Positions 9,083 through 16,507 of a DNA stretch of 64,000 nt are shown one piece after another (positions within the stretch are counted from its first letter, which is position 1; every line of letters begins with the position of its first letter). Below the pieces are notes generated by a model. The model did no database searches, was not told the origin of the DNA, and was given only the letters and a program-made list of their open reading frames with translations. Both the position numbers and the translations under genes were made by a program. Where the stretch lies: NCBI GenBank assembly GCA_020634215.1, contig JACKCD010000001.1, positions 1 to 64,000 on the forward strand. The letters are read 5' to 3'. This stretch comes from Ardenticatenaceae bacterium (GTDB lineage: Bacteria > Chloroflexota > Anaerolineae > Promineifilales > Promineifilaceae).

Positions 9083-11536
9083 ATGGAACCGACCTTTGCC
9101 GACATTTTGGGGCAATATGTCCAGCGCAGCCTCTACAGCCACGGGCAGCTTGCTACCTTGTCTGGCGTTCCCAAAAACAGCATTACCAACTGGCTTAGTG
9201 GGCGCGTTCGCAAACCGCACCGCTGGGAGCAGTTGCTCAAGCTGGCTGCCACGCTCAGCCTGACGGAGGTTGAAACGAATCGCCTGTTGCAAGCGGCAAA
9301 TCATCACCCTTTGGCCGACCTACAGCAGCAGGAACTGACGGAAGAAAAACGGCCGTTATTCACCCCCTGGCTCACACCCACCCCACCCGCCCCCTTTCAG
9401 GCCATTACCGACCTTCCCTACTTTGTTGGTCGCCAAGCCGAGATGGATAAACTGCGCCACCTGCTGCAAACACAGCGCCATCTAGCCATTGTCAGCCTCT
9501 TTGGTATGGGTGGCGTGGGCAAAACCAGCCTAGCTGCCCACATCGCCTATGAGCTACGTGATCTCTATCCCGACGGGGTTTTGTGGGTGCAGATGAATAG
9601 CAGCCACCCTATGGCAACCCTCAATATGCTGGCTGGGGTTTATGGCGAGGATGTGAGTAAATACAGCACATTAGATAGCCGTAGTGCTGCCGTGCGTGGT
9701 TTGCTGGCGCACAAACATGCCTTACTCATTTTGGACAGTGCCGACAATAGCGAGCAGCTTTGGCCGTTGCTGCCGCCCAGCACGGGTGCCTGTACCGTTC
9801 TTGTCACCACGCGCCATGATCTAACAGCACTAGATGGTTGGCCCCAGTTGGCTTTGCACCCATTTGCGGCCGATTCTGGCGATTCCTTAGCACTCTTTGC
9901 CCAGTTTTTGGGCCAAACGGCCGTTTCCACCCATCAAACCACCCTACAGACCATCGCCGATCTCGTCGGCCATTTGCCACTGGCTCTCTCCCTGCTAGCT
10001 GCCCAACTGCAGCGCAACCCAACTCCCCAGGTCATTGAAACAATGCAGCAGCAATTAGCCCATGAAAGCTCCCGACTCAATCACCTTCAGCGGGAACAGC
10101 GCAACGTGCGCCTGACGTTTGATCTCAGCTATGAACGGTTGACACCCACCCAACAGCAGTTGTTTGTTCAGCTAGGGGCGTTTGGCGGCGATGCGGTAAC
10201 GATTACTGCTGCTGCGGCTGTGGCGCAGATTGACGAGCAAACGGCCGTTACTCAACTAGATGCCCTTCACAAACTGTCGCTTTTGCAAACCGACCATAAC
10301 GGCCGTTTTCGCCTCCACCAGCTGCTGCGCGATTATGCCCGCGAAAAACTGGCAACTTGGCCCACCGCCCAAGCGGTCTACAGCCGCATGGTACAATACT
10401 TCATTGACCATATCGCCCTTCAAGGGCAGATCACCAGCGGCGAACGCCCCATCTCCCCCGCCGATGTTGCCTACGATATAGGTCATTTGCACGCCGCCCT
10501 CACCATTGTTCAGGAGCAACAACTGCACGATTATCTGCCTTTGGCCGTTCGCGCCTTTTTTCTGCCGCTGCACGAGCAGGGGGTGTGGGTCAAACTGGAA
10601 GAAGCCATTGAGTCCACCATTGCCCTTGCCGAAAAAACAGCCGATTTTGACCTCGTAGCCGAAATGTTGACCCTTCGGAGCAAGCTGCTATGGTGGCGCG
10701 AAGAAGACGGCACGGCAACGGCTAGGCAAGCTGTGATGCTGGCCCAACGTGCCGAAAACCCCCACCTCATTGCCGATGCCCTGCGCGAGTTAGGGTCGTG
10801 GCTTAACCGTGCCAGTAAATTTGTTGAAGCGGAACAAGTGCTGCTAGATGCCCTTTCCATTGCCGAAATGGTGGGCGACCAGGCCAAAATTGTGGCTATT
10901 CTGAACAACCTGGGGCTTGCCCATGTCTATCAACAGCATTGGCACAAGGCACAGCCATTTCTGGAACGGGGCTATCTATTAGCACAAGCAATTGATTATT
11001 GTCGTGCTGCTGTTATCTTGGCTAGTAATTTGGGTATGCTTTGGGCGCAGCAGGGGGCGTGGCAAACGGCCGTTTCCTATTTTGCTGCTGGTGCTGCCAT
11101 TGGCCGCGAACACGACTGCTTAACTGCTCTCATGGGGCTGCTGGGTGAATGGGGATACGAAGCTTTGTTCGTCAGTGAACTGGAAACAGCCCACCTTTGC
11201 TTTACTGAAAGCCTTGAATTAGCCCGTAAATACCGCCATCAAGTTAGCGTTGCCATGCGTCTGTCAGAATTGGGGGAAGTTGCACGGCGGCAGGGTAATC
11301 ACGCTACCGCTGTTGCCCATCAAGCTGAATCCTTGGCTATTGTCCAACGCGAAAAGCTAACTGCATGGCAGGCCATTGTCCATTTGCGCTTGGCACTGGT
11401 GGCCGCCGATCAGAACAAGCTGCAAATGGCAAAAGCTGAGTTTGCACAGGGCATGAAAACGGTATCTCTACTACATGCAACTTATAGCAGAGAAGTTCAG
11501 CAGATTACTAGACAGTTGCAAGACTTTTTAGTCTAG
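9083..11536 (+). CDS. XRE-NB-ARC-TPR STAND regulator
   Basis: An 817-residue signal-transduction ATPase. Residues 1-70 form an XRE-like helix-turn-helix (LATLSGVPKNSITNWLSGRV). Then comes an NB-ARC ATPase beginning FVGRQAEMDKL, with Walker A GMGGVGKTSLA, Walker B ALLILDSA and sensor VLVTTRHDL. A winged-helix region follows (LSYERLTPTQQQLFVQLGAF), then a C-terminal TPR array from about residue 500. STAND proteins are usually held inactive until ligand binding drives oligomerisation; the DNA-binding N-terminus implies transcriptional output. ATG 9083 follows AAAGGAG at only three bases. It is divergent from the lipoprotein pair, which could feed it a signal (inference). Five AACGGCCGTT copies are inside. 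Confidence 0.85.
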   Translation: MEPTFADILGQYVQRSLYSHGQLATLSGVPKNSITNWLSGRVRKPHRWEQLLKLAATLSLTEVETNRLLQAANHHPLADLQQQELTEEKRPLFTPWLTPTPPAPFQAITDLPYFVGRQAEMDKLRHLLQTQRHLAIVSLFGMGGVGKTSLAAHIAYELRDLYPDGVLWVQMNSSHPMATLNMLAGVYGEDVSKYSTLDSRSAAVRGLLAHKHALLILDSADNSEQLWPLLPPSTGACTVLVTTRHDLTALDGWPQLALHPFAADSGDSLALFAQFLGQTAVSTHQTTLQTIADLVGHLPLALSLLAAQLQRNPTPQVIETMQQQLAHESSRLNHLQREQRNVRLTFDLSYERLTPTQQQLFVQLGAFGGDAVTITAAAAVAQIDEQTAVTQLDALHKLSLLQTDHNGRFRLHQLLRDYAREKLATWPTAQAVYSRMVQYFIDHIALQGQITSGERPISPADVAYDIGHLHAALTIVQEQQLHDYLPLAVRAFFLPLHEQGVWVKLEEAIESTIALAEKTADFDLVAEMLTLRSKLLWWREEDGTATARQAVMLAQRAENPHLIADALRELGSWLNRASKFVEAEQVLLDALSIAEMVGDQAKIVAILNNLGLAHVYQQHWHKAQPFLERGYLLAQAIDYCRAAVILASNLGMLWAQQGAWQTAVSYFAAGAAIGREHDCLTALMGLLGEWGYEALFVSELETAHLCFTESLELARKYRHQVSVAMRLSELGEVARRQGNHATAVAHQAESLAIVQREKLTAWQAIVHLRLALVAADQNKLQMAKAEFAQGMKTVSLLHATYSREVQQITRQLQDFLV

Positions 11537-11557
11537 TCGTGTCCTTAGCGTCGCGGG

Positions 11558-12493
11558 TCATTCTCCATTGCCTACCCAAGCAAAAGGTACACCTACAAGT
11601 GGCGCAGCAAAGCATTGGCCGCTGATCAGATTAACCAAAATGGTTTTGGGACGGTTGATGTTTTGGTATAACGCTACCAGCATCCCGTCGGGGCTAAAGA
11701 CGGGAAAGCTCCCATCCTCAATGTCTATAACTGTGCCATCTAGCGTGAGCAAACGGGTGGCAAACGGCCGTTCTCTCCCAGCCACATAGGTCGTCACCGC
11801 AACTTGACGGCCGTTTGGATGCCATGCCGGAAACATAAACCCGTCCCCTCCCATCATTACGTTTCCATCTGAAACCACAAGCTGTTGCGTCGCCACTTCA
11901 TACACGTCAAGACGGCCATCTCGCAGCAACGCGAGGTGATTGCCATTGGGCGAAAAAGCCCCACTGCGGAAGTCGCCATAAGGGAGCGGCTCGCTGGTTC
12001 CGTCGGCATACCATGCTCCGGCGTTGCTGCCATTCACATACACGGCATAGCTGTGGTCGGGCGCAATAATCGGAATGGTATAGGCTCGCTGCTCGGTGAT
12101 CGGCGTAAAATCAGTTCCATCTGCCCGGATGGCTCCCAATTCTCCCATTGTTTGGCTAGGGGTTTCGCCCTGTGGCACAAAGCCCACCAGCAGCCAATCG
12201 CCGACAAAACCATAGACAAATAGCTCATCCTGTGCCGTCGGAATAGAGGTCGTGGTCTCATCTGTTATGGCAGCAACATTTTTGTTACGGATTGTATAAA
12301 TCGCTCCATCATGCAGGGCGTAATTGAACATGCCGCCCAGCAGCCGCGCTGTCCCTACAGCGTTTAGCGTCTTATTTTCTGTAGCCGTAAGTAGCCGCCA
12401 TGAATAGTCGGTGCGAACATCTGTTAGCACCAAACCCACAACCTGCTCGCGCTCGATGAGCGGCAGCCGTGGGGTTGGTGTGATGGTTGGCAT
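11558..12493 (-). CDS. TolB/PD40-type beta-propeller protein, N-terminus lost
   Basis: A 311-residue protein with beta-propeller repeats of the PD40/TolB type, for example GDFRSGAFSPNGNHLALL, FPAWHPNGRQVAVTT and SFPVFSPDGMLVALY. The frame continues upstream of the ATG as a Thr/Pro linker (ATPTSNPTPTATPP), typical of the stretch after a lipoprotein signal peptide. It ends at a TGA immediately beyond an AACGGCCGTT at 12,536-12,545. No signal peptide is in frame, so the gene appears to have lost its export signal. It may be translated from the internal ATG as a non-exported remnant or be dead. It converges with the STAND gene. Confidence 0.6.
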   Translation of the reverse strand: MPTITPTPRLPLIEREQVVGLVLTDVRTDYSWRLLTATENKTLNAVGTARLLGGMFNYALHDGAIYTIRNKNVAAITDETTTSIPTAQDELFVYGFVGDWLLVGFVPQGETPSQTMGELGAIRADGTDFTPITEQRAYTIPIIAPDHSYAVYVNGSNAGAWYADGTSEPLPYGDFRSGAFSPNGNHLALLRDGRLDVYEVATQQLVVSDGNVMMGGDGFMFPAWHPNGRQVAVTTYVAGRERPFATRLLTLDGTVIDIEDGSFPVFSPDGMLVALYQNINRPKTILVNLISGQCFAAPLVGVPFAWVGNGE

Positions 12494-12535
12494 TGGTGGT
12501 GTCGCGGTTGGGGTTGGGTTGCTAGTGGGGGTGGC

Positions 12536-12890
12536 AACGGCCGTTTCTCACCTCCAAAACAGCCTTCACTGGTACGCCGAATTTATCCCCCCAACAGCAG
12601 AATCGAAAAACCGCGCCCTCACCCCTGAACTGATCGACGCCATTTTGCGGGCTGGTTTGGCAGCAGTAGCTAATCAACAACCCACCCAAGCGGCCACCCT
12701 ATTTACCGCTGTCACCCGCTTTGCGTCTACCATGAACCATTTCCCTCCACCACCTCTGGCACAAGCAATGAGCGAAGCAGAAACGGCCGTTCGTGCTACC
12801 TTGTCGTCGGTGGAATGGGAAACGGCCGTTGCCAAAGGTCACCACCTCTCACTGACTGATATATTGACACAATTCAGCCGCCACCATTAA
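12536..12890 (+). pseudogene. C-terminal fragment of a TPR-type STAND/AfsR regulator
   Basis: From the AACGGCCGTT at 12,536 the plus strand reads a coherent protein tail, with LTPELIDAILRAGLAAVANQ, then LAQAMSEAETAVRATL, then WETAVAKGHHLSLTDIL before a stop at 12,890. The last part resembles the closing helix of AfsR/LuxR-like TPR regulators (W-x-x-A-x-x-x-G-x-x-L-S-L-x-x-A). Upstream of the palindrome the same frame is only the antisense of a Thr/Pro linker. It is thus a truncated gene end joined to a truncated minus-strand gene. It converges with the SDR gene, overlapping its end by 17 bases. Confidence 0.6.
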
Positions 12891-13629
12891 CGCGGAGCCA
12901 CTGACCCGTAACGAAAGTAGAAAGATCGGAAGCAAAGAAAAGAACTGCCCCTGCTATGTCATTGGGCGTGCCACATCGACGCAGGGCTGTATTCGCCGCA
13001 ATTACTTTCTTTTCCTTTTCGGACGGTGTTGGGTTTCCCGTGTCTGTAAAGTCGGGTGAGACGACATTGACACGGATACCGCGTGGACCAATATCCTGTG
13101 CAAGCATAGCGGCAAAGTGAACCAATCCAGCCTTGGCTGTGCCATAGGTTGCCAGCCCAGCGACAGGGCTATGACCTCTCCCCGACCCAATGAATACAAT
13201 GCTACTGCCTGGTGGTAGGGCACCCTCATAGCGCAAAAGCGTTCGGGTGAGAAAGAAGGCAGCATCCAAGTTTACAGCTAGAGTACCGCGCCACTGATCG
13301 GTGCTGATATTAGGCATCGTTGCACCACCATCGCCATGCCCAGCATTATGGATGACGATAGAGAATACGCCTCCAAAATCCCTAAGTGCTTTTTCCACAC
13401 CGGACGCTAAGGTGATCTCGTCTCTTACATCCACACGGTAAACCTCTACCCGCCGACCTGTAGAGCCACCAATTTCTTCCCGGGCAAGGGTCGCTGCTGT
13501 ATCGTTGTTCCGATAGAAGAGGGCTACATCTGCCCCTGCTTCGGCTAACTGCTGGGCGATGGCTCGTCCGATATTGCGCGTGCCACCTGTAATGAGAGCT
13601 GTTTTGCCTGAAAGATCAATAGTCCACAT
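12874..13629 (-). CDS. SDR-family NAD(P)-dependent oxidoreductase
   Basis: A 251-residue classical short-chain dehydrogenase. The Rossmann glycine motif is TGGTRNIGRAIA near residue 14; HNAGHG replaces the NNAG motif; the catalytic Ser lies in VFIGSGRG and Tyr/Lys in YGTAKAG (YxxxK); RVNVVSPDF follows. The C-terminus WLRVNGGG is like FabG-type enzymes. ATG follows AAGGAGACAAAT. The substrate cannot be read from the sequence: a FabG-like ketoacyl reductase or a sugar/alcohol dehydrogenase are both possible. No operon partner is evident; the GNAT gene lies 140 bases upstream on the same strand. Confidence 0.85.
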   Translation of the reverse strand: MWTIDLSGKTALITGGTRNIGRAIAQQLAEAGADVALFYRNNDTAATLAREEIGGSTGRRVEVYRVDVRDEITLASGVEKALRDFGGVFSIVIHNAGHGDGGATMPNISTDQWRGTLAVNLDAAFFLTRTLLRYEGALPPGSSIVFIGSGRGHSPVAGLATYGTAKAGLVHFAAMLAQDIGPRGIRVNVVSPDFTDTGNPTPSEKEKKVIAANTALRRCGTPNDIAGAVLFFASDLSTFVTGQWLRVNGGG

Positions 13630-13768
13630 ATTTGTCTCCTTACATGACAGAAAAATCAGCGCATAACCATTGGTAAATAAACAGCATACTCCCTTTCTCT
13701 CCGCTCCGCCACGCCGATGTCACAGGCAATCCCTTGCGGCCAAGCTGCTCACACACGTATCAGCGTAA

Positions 13769-14407
13769 TCACTCGCCCTGCTGAAACAGATGGGAAAACT
13801 GATTTACTAACTGCTGCCTCACGACTTCGGGCATATTTTCATTATGCGCTTTAGCCGCAGGCAGCATCGGATCGGCCAGCGCTCTGACGGGGTCACCTTG
13901 TGATTCTTGCACAATCTGCCCTCCAGATGTAAGTAAGGTTATATTATTGAGGCTGAAACCCGCCTTCACAATGCCCCGTTTTGAAGCCGTATTCTGTCCC
14001 TGATGACCAATCCAAAAGCGTTCGGCTGACACAGATTCTGCCCGCAGAATCGCCTGTAGTAAATGGGGATAGACACCACGCCCACGAAATGCAGGTAATG
14101 TTTCAAAATCCCATAGAACGCGATCTAGCTTTCCCAAACTCCATACCAATCCACCCTGGCGAATATGACCTACTTTTGTTCCCACCCAACCATAACCAAC
14201 AGGCGTATCATCAAGAAAAGCTACATAACAATGCGCACCTTCATTAAAACGGGACTGGATGCTAGCTTCCGTTAAATTGTGTAAGGGAGCCAATATACTT
14301 GTGTCGGTTACAATTTGGCTGGCAAACCCAGCCAAAGGTGCTAATTTAGGTAGAATATCACCGCGCCACCAATGATAAGAACAGCCTAAAACAATTTGTT
14401 TACTCAT
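13769..14407 (-). CDS. GNAT-family N-acetyltransferase
   Basis: A 212-residue acetyltransferase. The acetyl-CoA loop is LPAFRGRGVYPHLLQAIL (R/Q-x-x-G-x-G/A variant) near residues 105-125, and a beta-strand CYVAFLDDTPVGYGWVGT comes before it. The N-terminal 60 and C-terminal 45 residues are extra to the core fold. ATG 14407 was chosen because GGAGG lies five bases before it; the ATG four codons earlier overlaps that ribosome site. Substrate unknown. Confidence 0.75.
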   Translation of the reverse strand: MSKQIVLGCSYHWWRGDILPKLAPLAGFASQIVTDTSILAPLHNLTEASIQSRFNEGAHCYVAFLDDTPVGYGWVGTKVGHIRQGGLVWSLGKLDRVLWDFETLPAFRGRGVYPHLLQAILRAESVSAERFWIGHQGQNTASKRGIVKAGFSLNNITLLTSGGQIVQESQGDPVRALADPMLPAAKAHNENMPEVVRQQLVNQFSHLFQQGE

Positions 14408-14448
14408 GTTTGCCTCCATAAAGTCAATGCCTGATTACTTCAGTCACA

Positions 14449-15606
14449 TCATCGTTCATTTATGTCAACTTCTGTCAGCGTTGGCAAAACTATTTCGTTG
14501 ATGAATGTGTCTATCCCTTCTTCTTGCATATTGGCCATCTCTGGTGATACGTCATCAAGATTGGCGGTTGTCACGATAATTAAGTTGAGCCCCGGTAGAA
14601 CATAAATACGTTGACCACCAAACCCATTGGCCACAAATGCCCGATAGCCGTAGAACCAATCCCCTTTCCACGTCCACCAGTGATACCCATACCATTCAGG
14701 TAGTTCAGTTTGACCCGAAGGCACGTAGATGGCTTCTGTATCTTGAGGAGTCAAACTTAACTCGACCCAATCTGAGGGAACAATCTGTTCCCCGTCCCAT
14801 TCCCCTTGATGAAGGTATAAAAATCCCAATTTCGCCATATCCCGAGGGGTCAAAGACAGGCCACCACCACCGATTGAAGTGCCAGTGCTATCCGCTTGCC
14901 AAGCATGATCTGTAATGCCAAGTGGTTCAAAGAGGTGATCGACCGCATATGCCTCAAGAGCTTGTCCAGTCGCTTGTTTAAAAACTGCGGAAATAAGCTG
15001 GCTATCGAGTGTACTGTAATTCCAGGCAGTGCCGGGTTCATAAGCCATAGGGAAACTCAAAGCAAAATCGGTTAAATCAATCTCAAATAGTTCCTCATAT
15101 GCTCCGTATTCCCCAGCATATAATTTTTCGTCATAAAATTCGATGCCGGATCGCATTGCTAACAAATCTGCCAGTGTAATGTCTCGCTTATCTTCATGCT
15201 GTTCATTAGCAAACTGATCTGGCAGTAATTCTGACAAGGGGGCATCTATTTGCGTTAGTTTGCCATTGGCTTGAGCTACCCCAATTAGCGCAGAAGTCCA
15301 GCTTTTTGTCACTGACCGGACGTCGTGGATGGTGGTTTTATCATAGCCGTTGTAATAGCTTTCATGAACCACATAGCCATCCCGTATAATGATCAGACTA
15401 TCCAGAGCTGGCAGTTCGTCTGGAATTTGTTCTGTAGCTGCATCTAACAGGGCAGCGTCTATGTTCCGGTTGCTGGGATCATCATGACGCCATTCGTCTG
15501 TTGGCCAGTAATCTGGTGGTGGCGGTGTGGGATAAATTGCAGCGCATCCGGCTAAGAGAAAGAACGTTAGAATTGAACAAGTGAGCCTGATGTAGTTAGG
15601 TTTCAT
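14449..15606 (-). CDS. Serine beta-lactamase-like hydrolase, lipoprotein
   Basis: A 385-residue class C beta-lactamase/esterase-family protein. Lipoprotein signal MKPNYIRLTCSILTFFLLAG is followed by Cys 21, then a Pro-rich linker. The active-site SxxK is SVTK in DVRSVTKSWTS, the Tyr-x-Asn motif is WNYSTLDSQ, and the third motif region (FGGQRIYVLP) is present near the C-terminus. This arrangement suits a periplasmic or surface esterase/peptidase rather than true antibiotic resistance. AAGGAG precedes the ATG. It shares strand and spacing (about 40 bases) with the GNAT gene, so they may be co-transcribed. Confidence 0.85.
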   Translation of the reverse strand: MKPNYIRLTCSILTFFLLAGCAAIYPTPPPPDYWPTDEWRHDDPSNRNIDAALLDAATEQIPDELPALDSLIIIRDGYVVHESYYNGYDKTTIHDVRSVTKSWTSALIGVAQANGKLTQIDAPLSELLPDQFANEQHEDKRDITLADLLAMRSGIEFYDEKLYAGEYGAYEELFEIDLTDFALSFPMAYEPGTAWNYSTLDSQLISAVFKQATGQALEAYAVDHLFEPLGITDHAWQADSTGTSIGGGGLSLTPRDMAKLGFLYLHQGEWDGEQIVPSDWVELSLTPQDTEAIYVPSGQTELPEWYGYHWWTWKGDWFYGYRAFVANGFGGQRIYVLPGLNLIIVTTANLDDVSPEMANMQEEGIDTFINEIVLPTLTEVDINER

Positions 15607-15669
15607 TTTCCTGATCTCCTTATCTGGGCTTGTGTTGTTGAGCTGTTGTTACTTTAGCTGTCATGATGG

Positions 15670-15698
15670 TTCGGTTGGTCTACTTTTTGGGATACAAT
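15670..15698 (+). promoter_or_regulatory. Promoter of broken XRE gene, conserved with 21543-21571
   Basis: TTCGGT, 17 bases, TACAAT. The whole leader (TTGGTCTACTTTTTGGGATA, then CAATGAGGGAGA and ACAGGTAAGG) is nearly repeated before the second XRE fragment at 21,543-21,600. The CTTTTTGGATACAATGTGGG core also recurs on the minus strand at about 30,850-30,870. Confidence 0.55.
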
Positions 15699-15723
15699 GA
15701 GGGAGACAAAACAGGTAAGGGAT

Positions 15724-15882
15724 ATGCCGATGACAAACACCTATTCTTTTGGCGAATGGATCAAACAGCGGCGCAAGCAGTTGAAATTGACGCAGCGAGA
15801 AGTGGCAACGGCCGTTTCCCTAACCCCCACCTCAAAATCAGACCCCCATCACCCTAAAACTTCCCTAACCCAGCCTCCTTAG
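15724..15882 (+). pseudogene. XRE regulator, N-terminal fragment ending at a palindrome
   Basis: It reads MPMTNTYSFGEWIKQRRKQL, then LTQREVATAV, the first two helices of an XRE DNA-binding domain of the kind that starts large STAND regulators. At AACGGCCGTT (15,808-15,817), which codes the TAV, homology stops and the frame continues into unrelated low-complexity codons to a stop at 15,882. The intact version of this helix is seen at 21,604, where TAV is followed by YCSLAMIKKIEADERQP. The gene is thus truncated exactly at the palindrome. Its end runs into the 3' end of the response-regulator gene. Confidence 0.65.
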
Positions 15883-16507
15883 CACGAATGATCGCCTCAG
15901 CCCGATCAGCCACCTGCAATTTGGCAAAAATATTGGACGTATAGTTCCGCACCGTTTTAGGGCTAAGATGCAACTGTTGGGCAATCTCCTGGTTCGTTTG
16001 GTGACGCGCCACCAACTGCAAAATCTCACGTTCACGCTCTGTCAGTTCAGGGAAAGCATACGCCGGCTGCTGTTTCCGTATTTGACTGAAATAGGTCATC
16101 ATACGGCTGGCGATGGCTGAGCTGAAGATAGCCGCACCCGCAGCCACATCTTGAATCGCCCGCAATATCTCGCTTTTTGAGGCGCCCTTGAGCAAATACC
16201 CTCGTGCCCCAGCCTGCATGGCCGCAAACAAAGATTCATCATCATCCACCATCGTCAGCACCAGAATGGCAATATGCGGGCTGGTATGAATAATCTGGCG
16301 TGTGGCTTCAATGCCGTTGACATCGGGCATGTGCAAATCCATCAAAATGACATCGGGCTGCAAGCGTTCGGCAAAGGTGATGGCTTCACGGCCGTTTACA
16401 GCTTCCCCAGCCAATTTCATATCGGGCGTGGCCTTAATCAAAGCACGCAAGCCAATACGAAAGGGTTCAGAGTCATCTACAATCAGCAAATGAATCGTGC
16501 TGTCCAT
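15854..16507 (-). CDS. NarL/LuxR-family response regulator
   Basis: A 217-residue response regulator. The receiver domain has the acidic pair D11-D12, phosphoacceptor D57 in PDVILMDLHMP, Thr in VLVLTMVDD and Lys in GYLLKGAS. The LuxR-type helix-turn-helix starts LTEREREILQLVARHQTNQEIA near residue 152. The start ATG shares one base with the TGA stop of the kinase gene (TGATGG), so translation is coupled and this is the cognate regulator of that kinase. Confidence 0.93.
   Translation of the reverse strand: MDSTIHLLIVDDSEPFRIGLRALIKATPDMKLAGEAVNGREAITFAERLQPDVILMDLHMPDVNGIEATRQIIHTSPHIAILVLTMVDDDESLFAAMQAGARGYLLKGASKSEILRAIQDVAAGAAIFSSAIASRMMTYFSQIRKQQPAYAFPELTEREREILQLVARHQTNQEIAQQLHLSPKTVRNYTSNIFAKLQVADRAEAIIRAKEAGLGKF

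Noticed and set aside
14449..15606. Antibiotic-resistance beta-lactamase
   Set aside because: SxxK and YxN motifs are common to many esterases and peptidases of this fold; lipoprotein form and context give no support for resistance.
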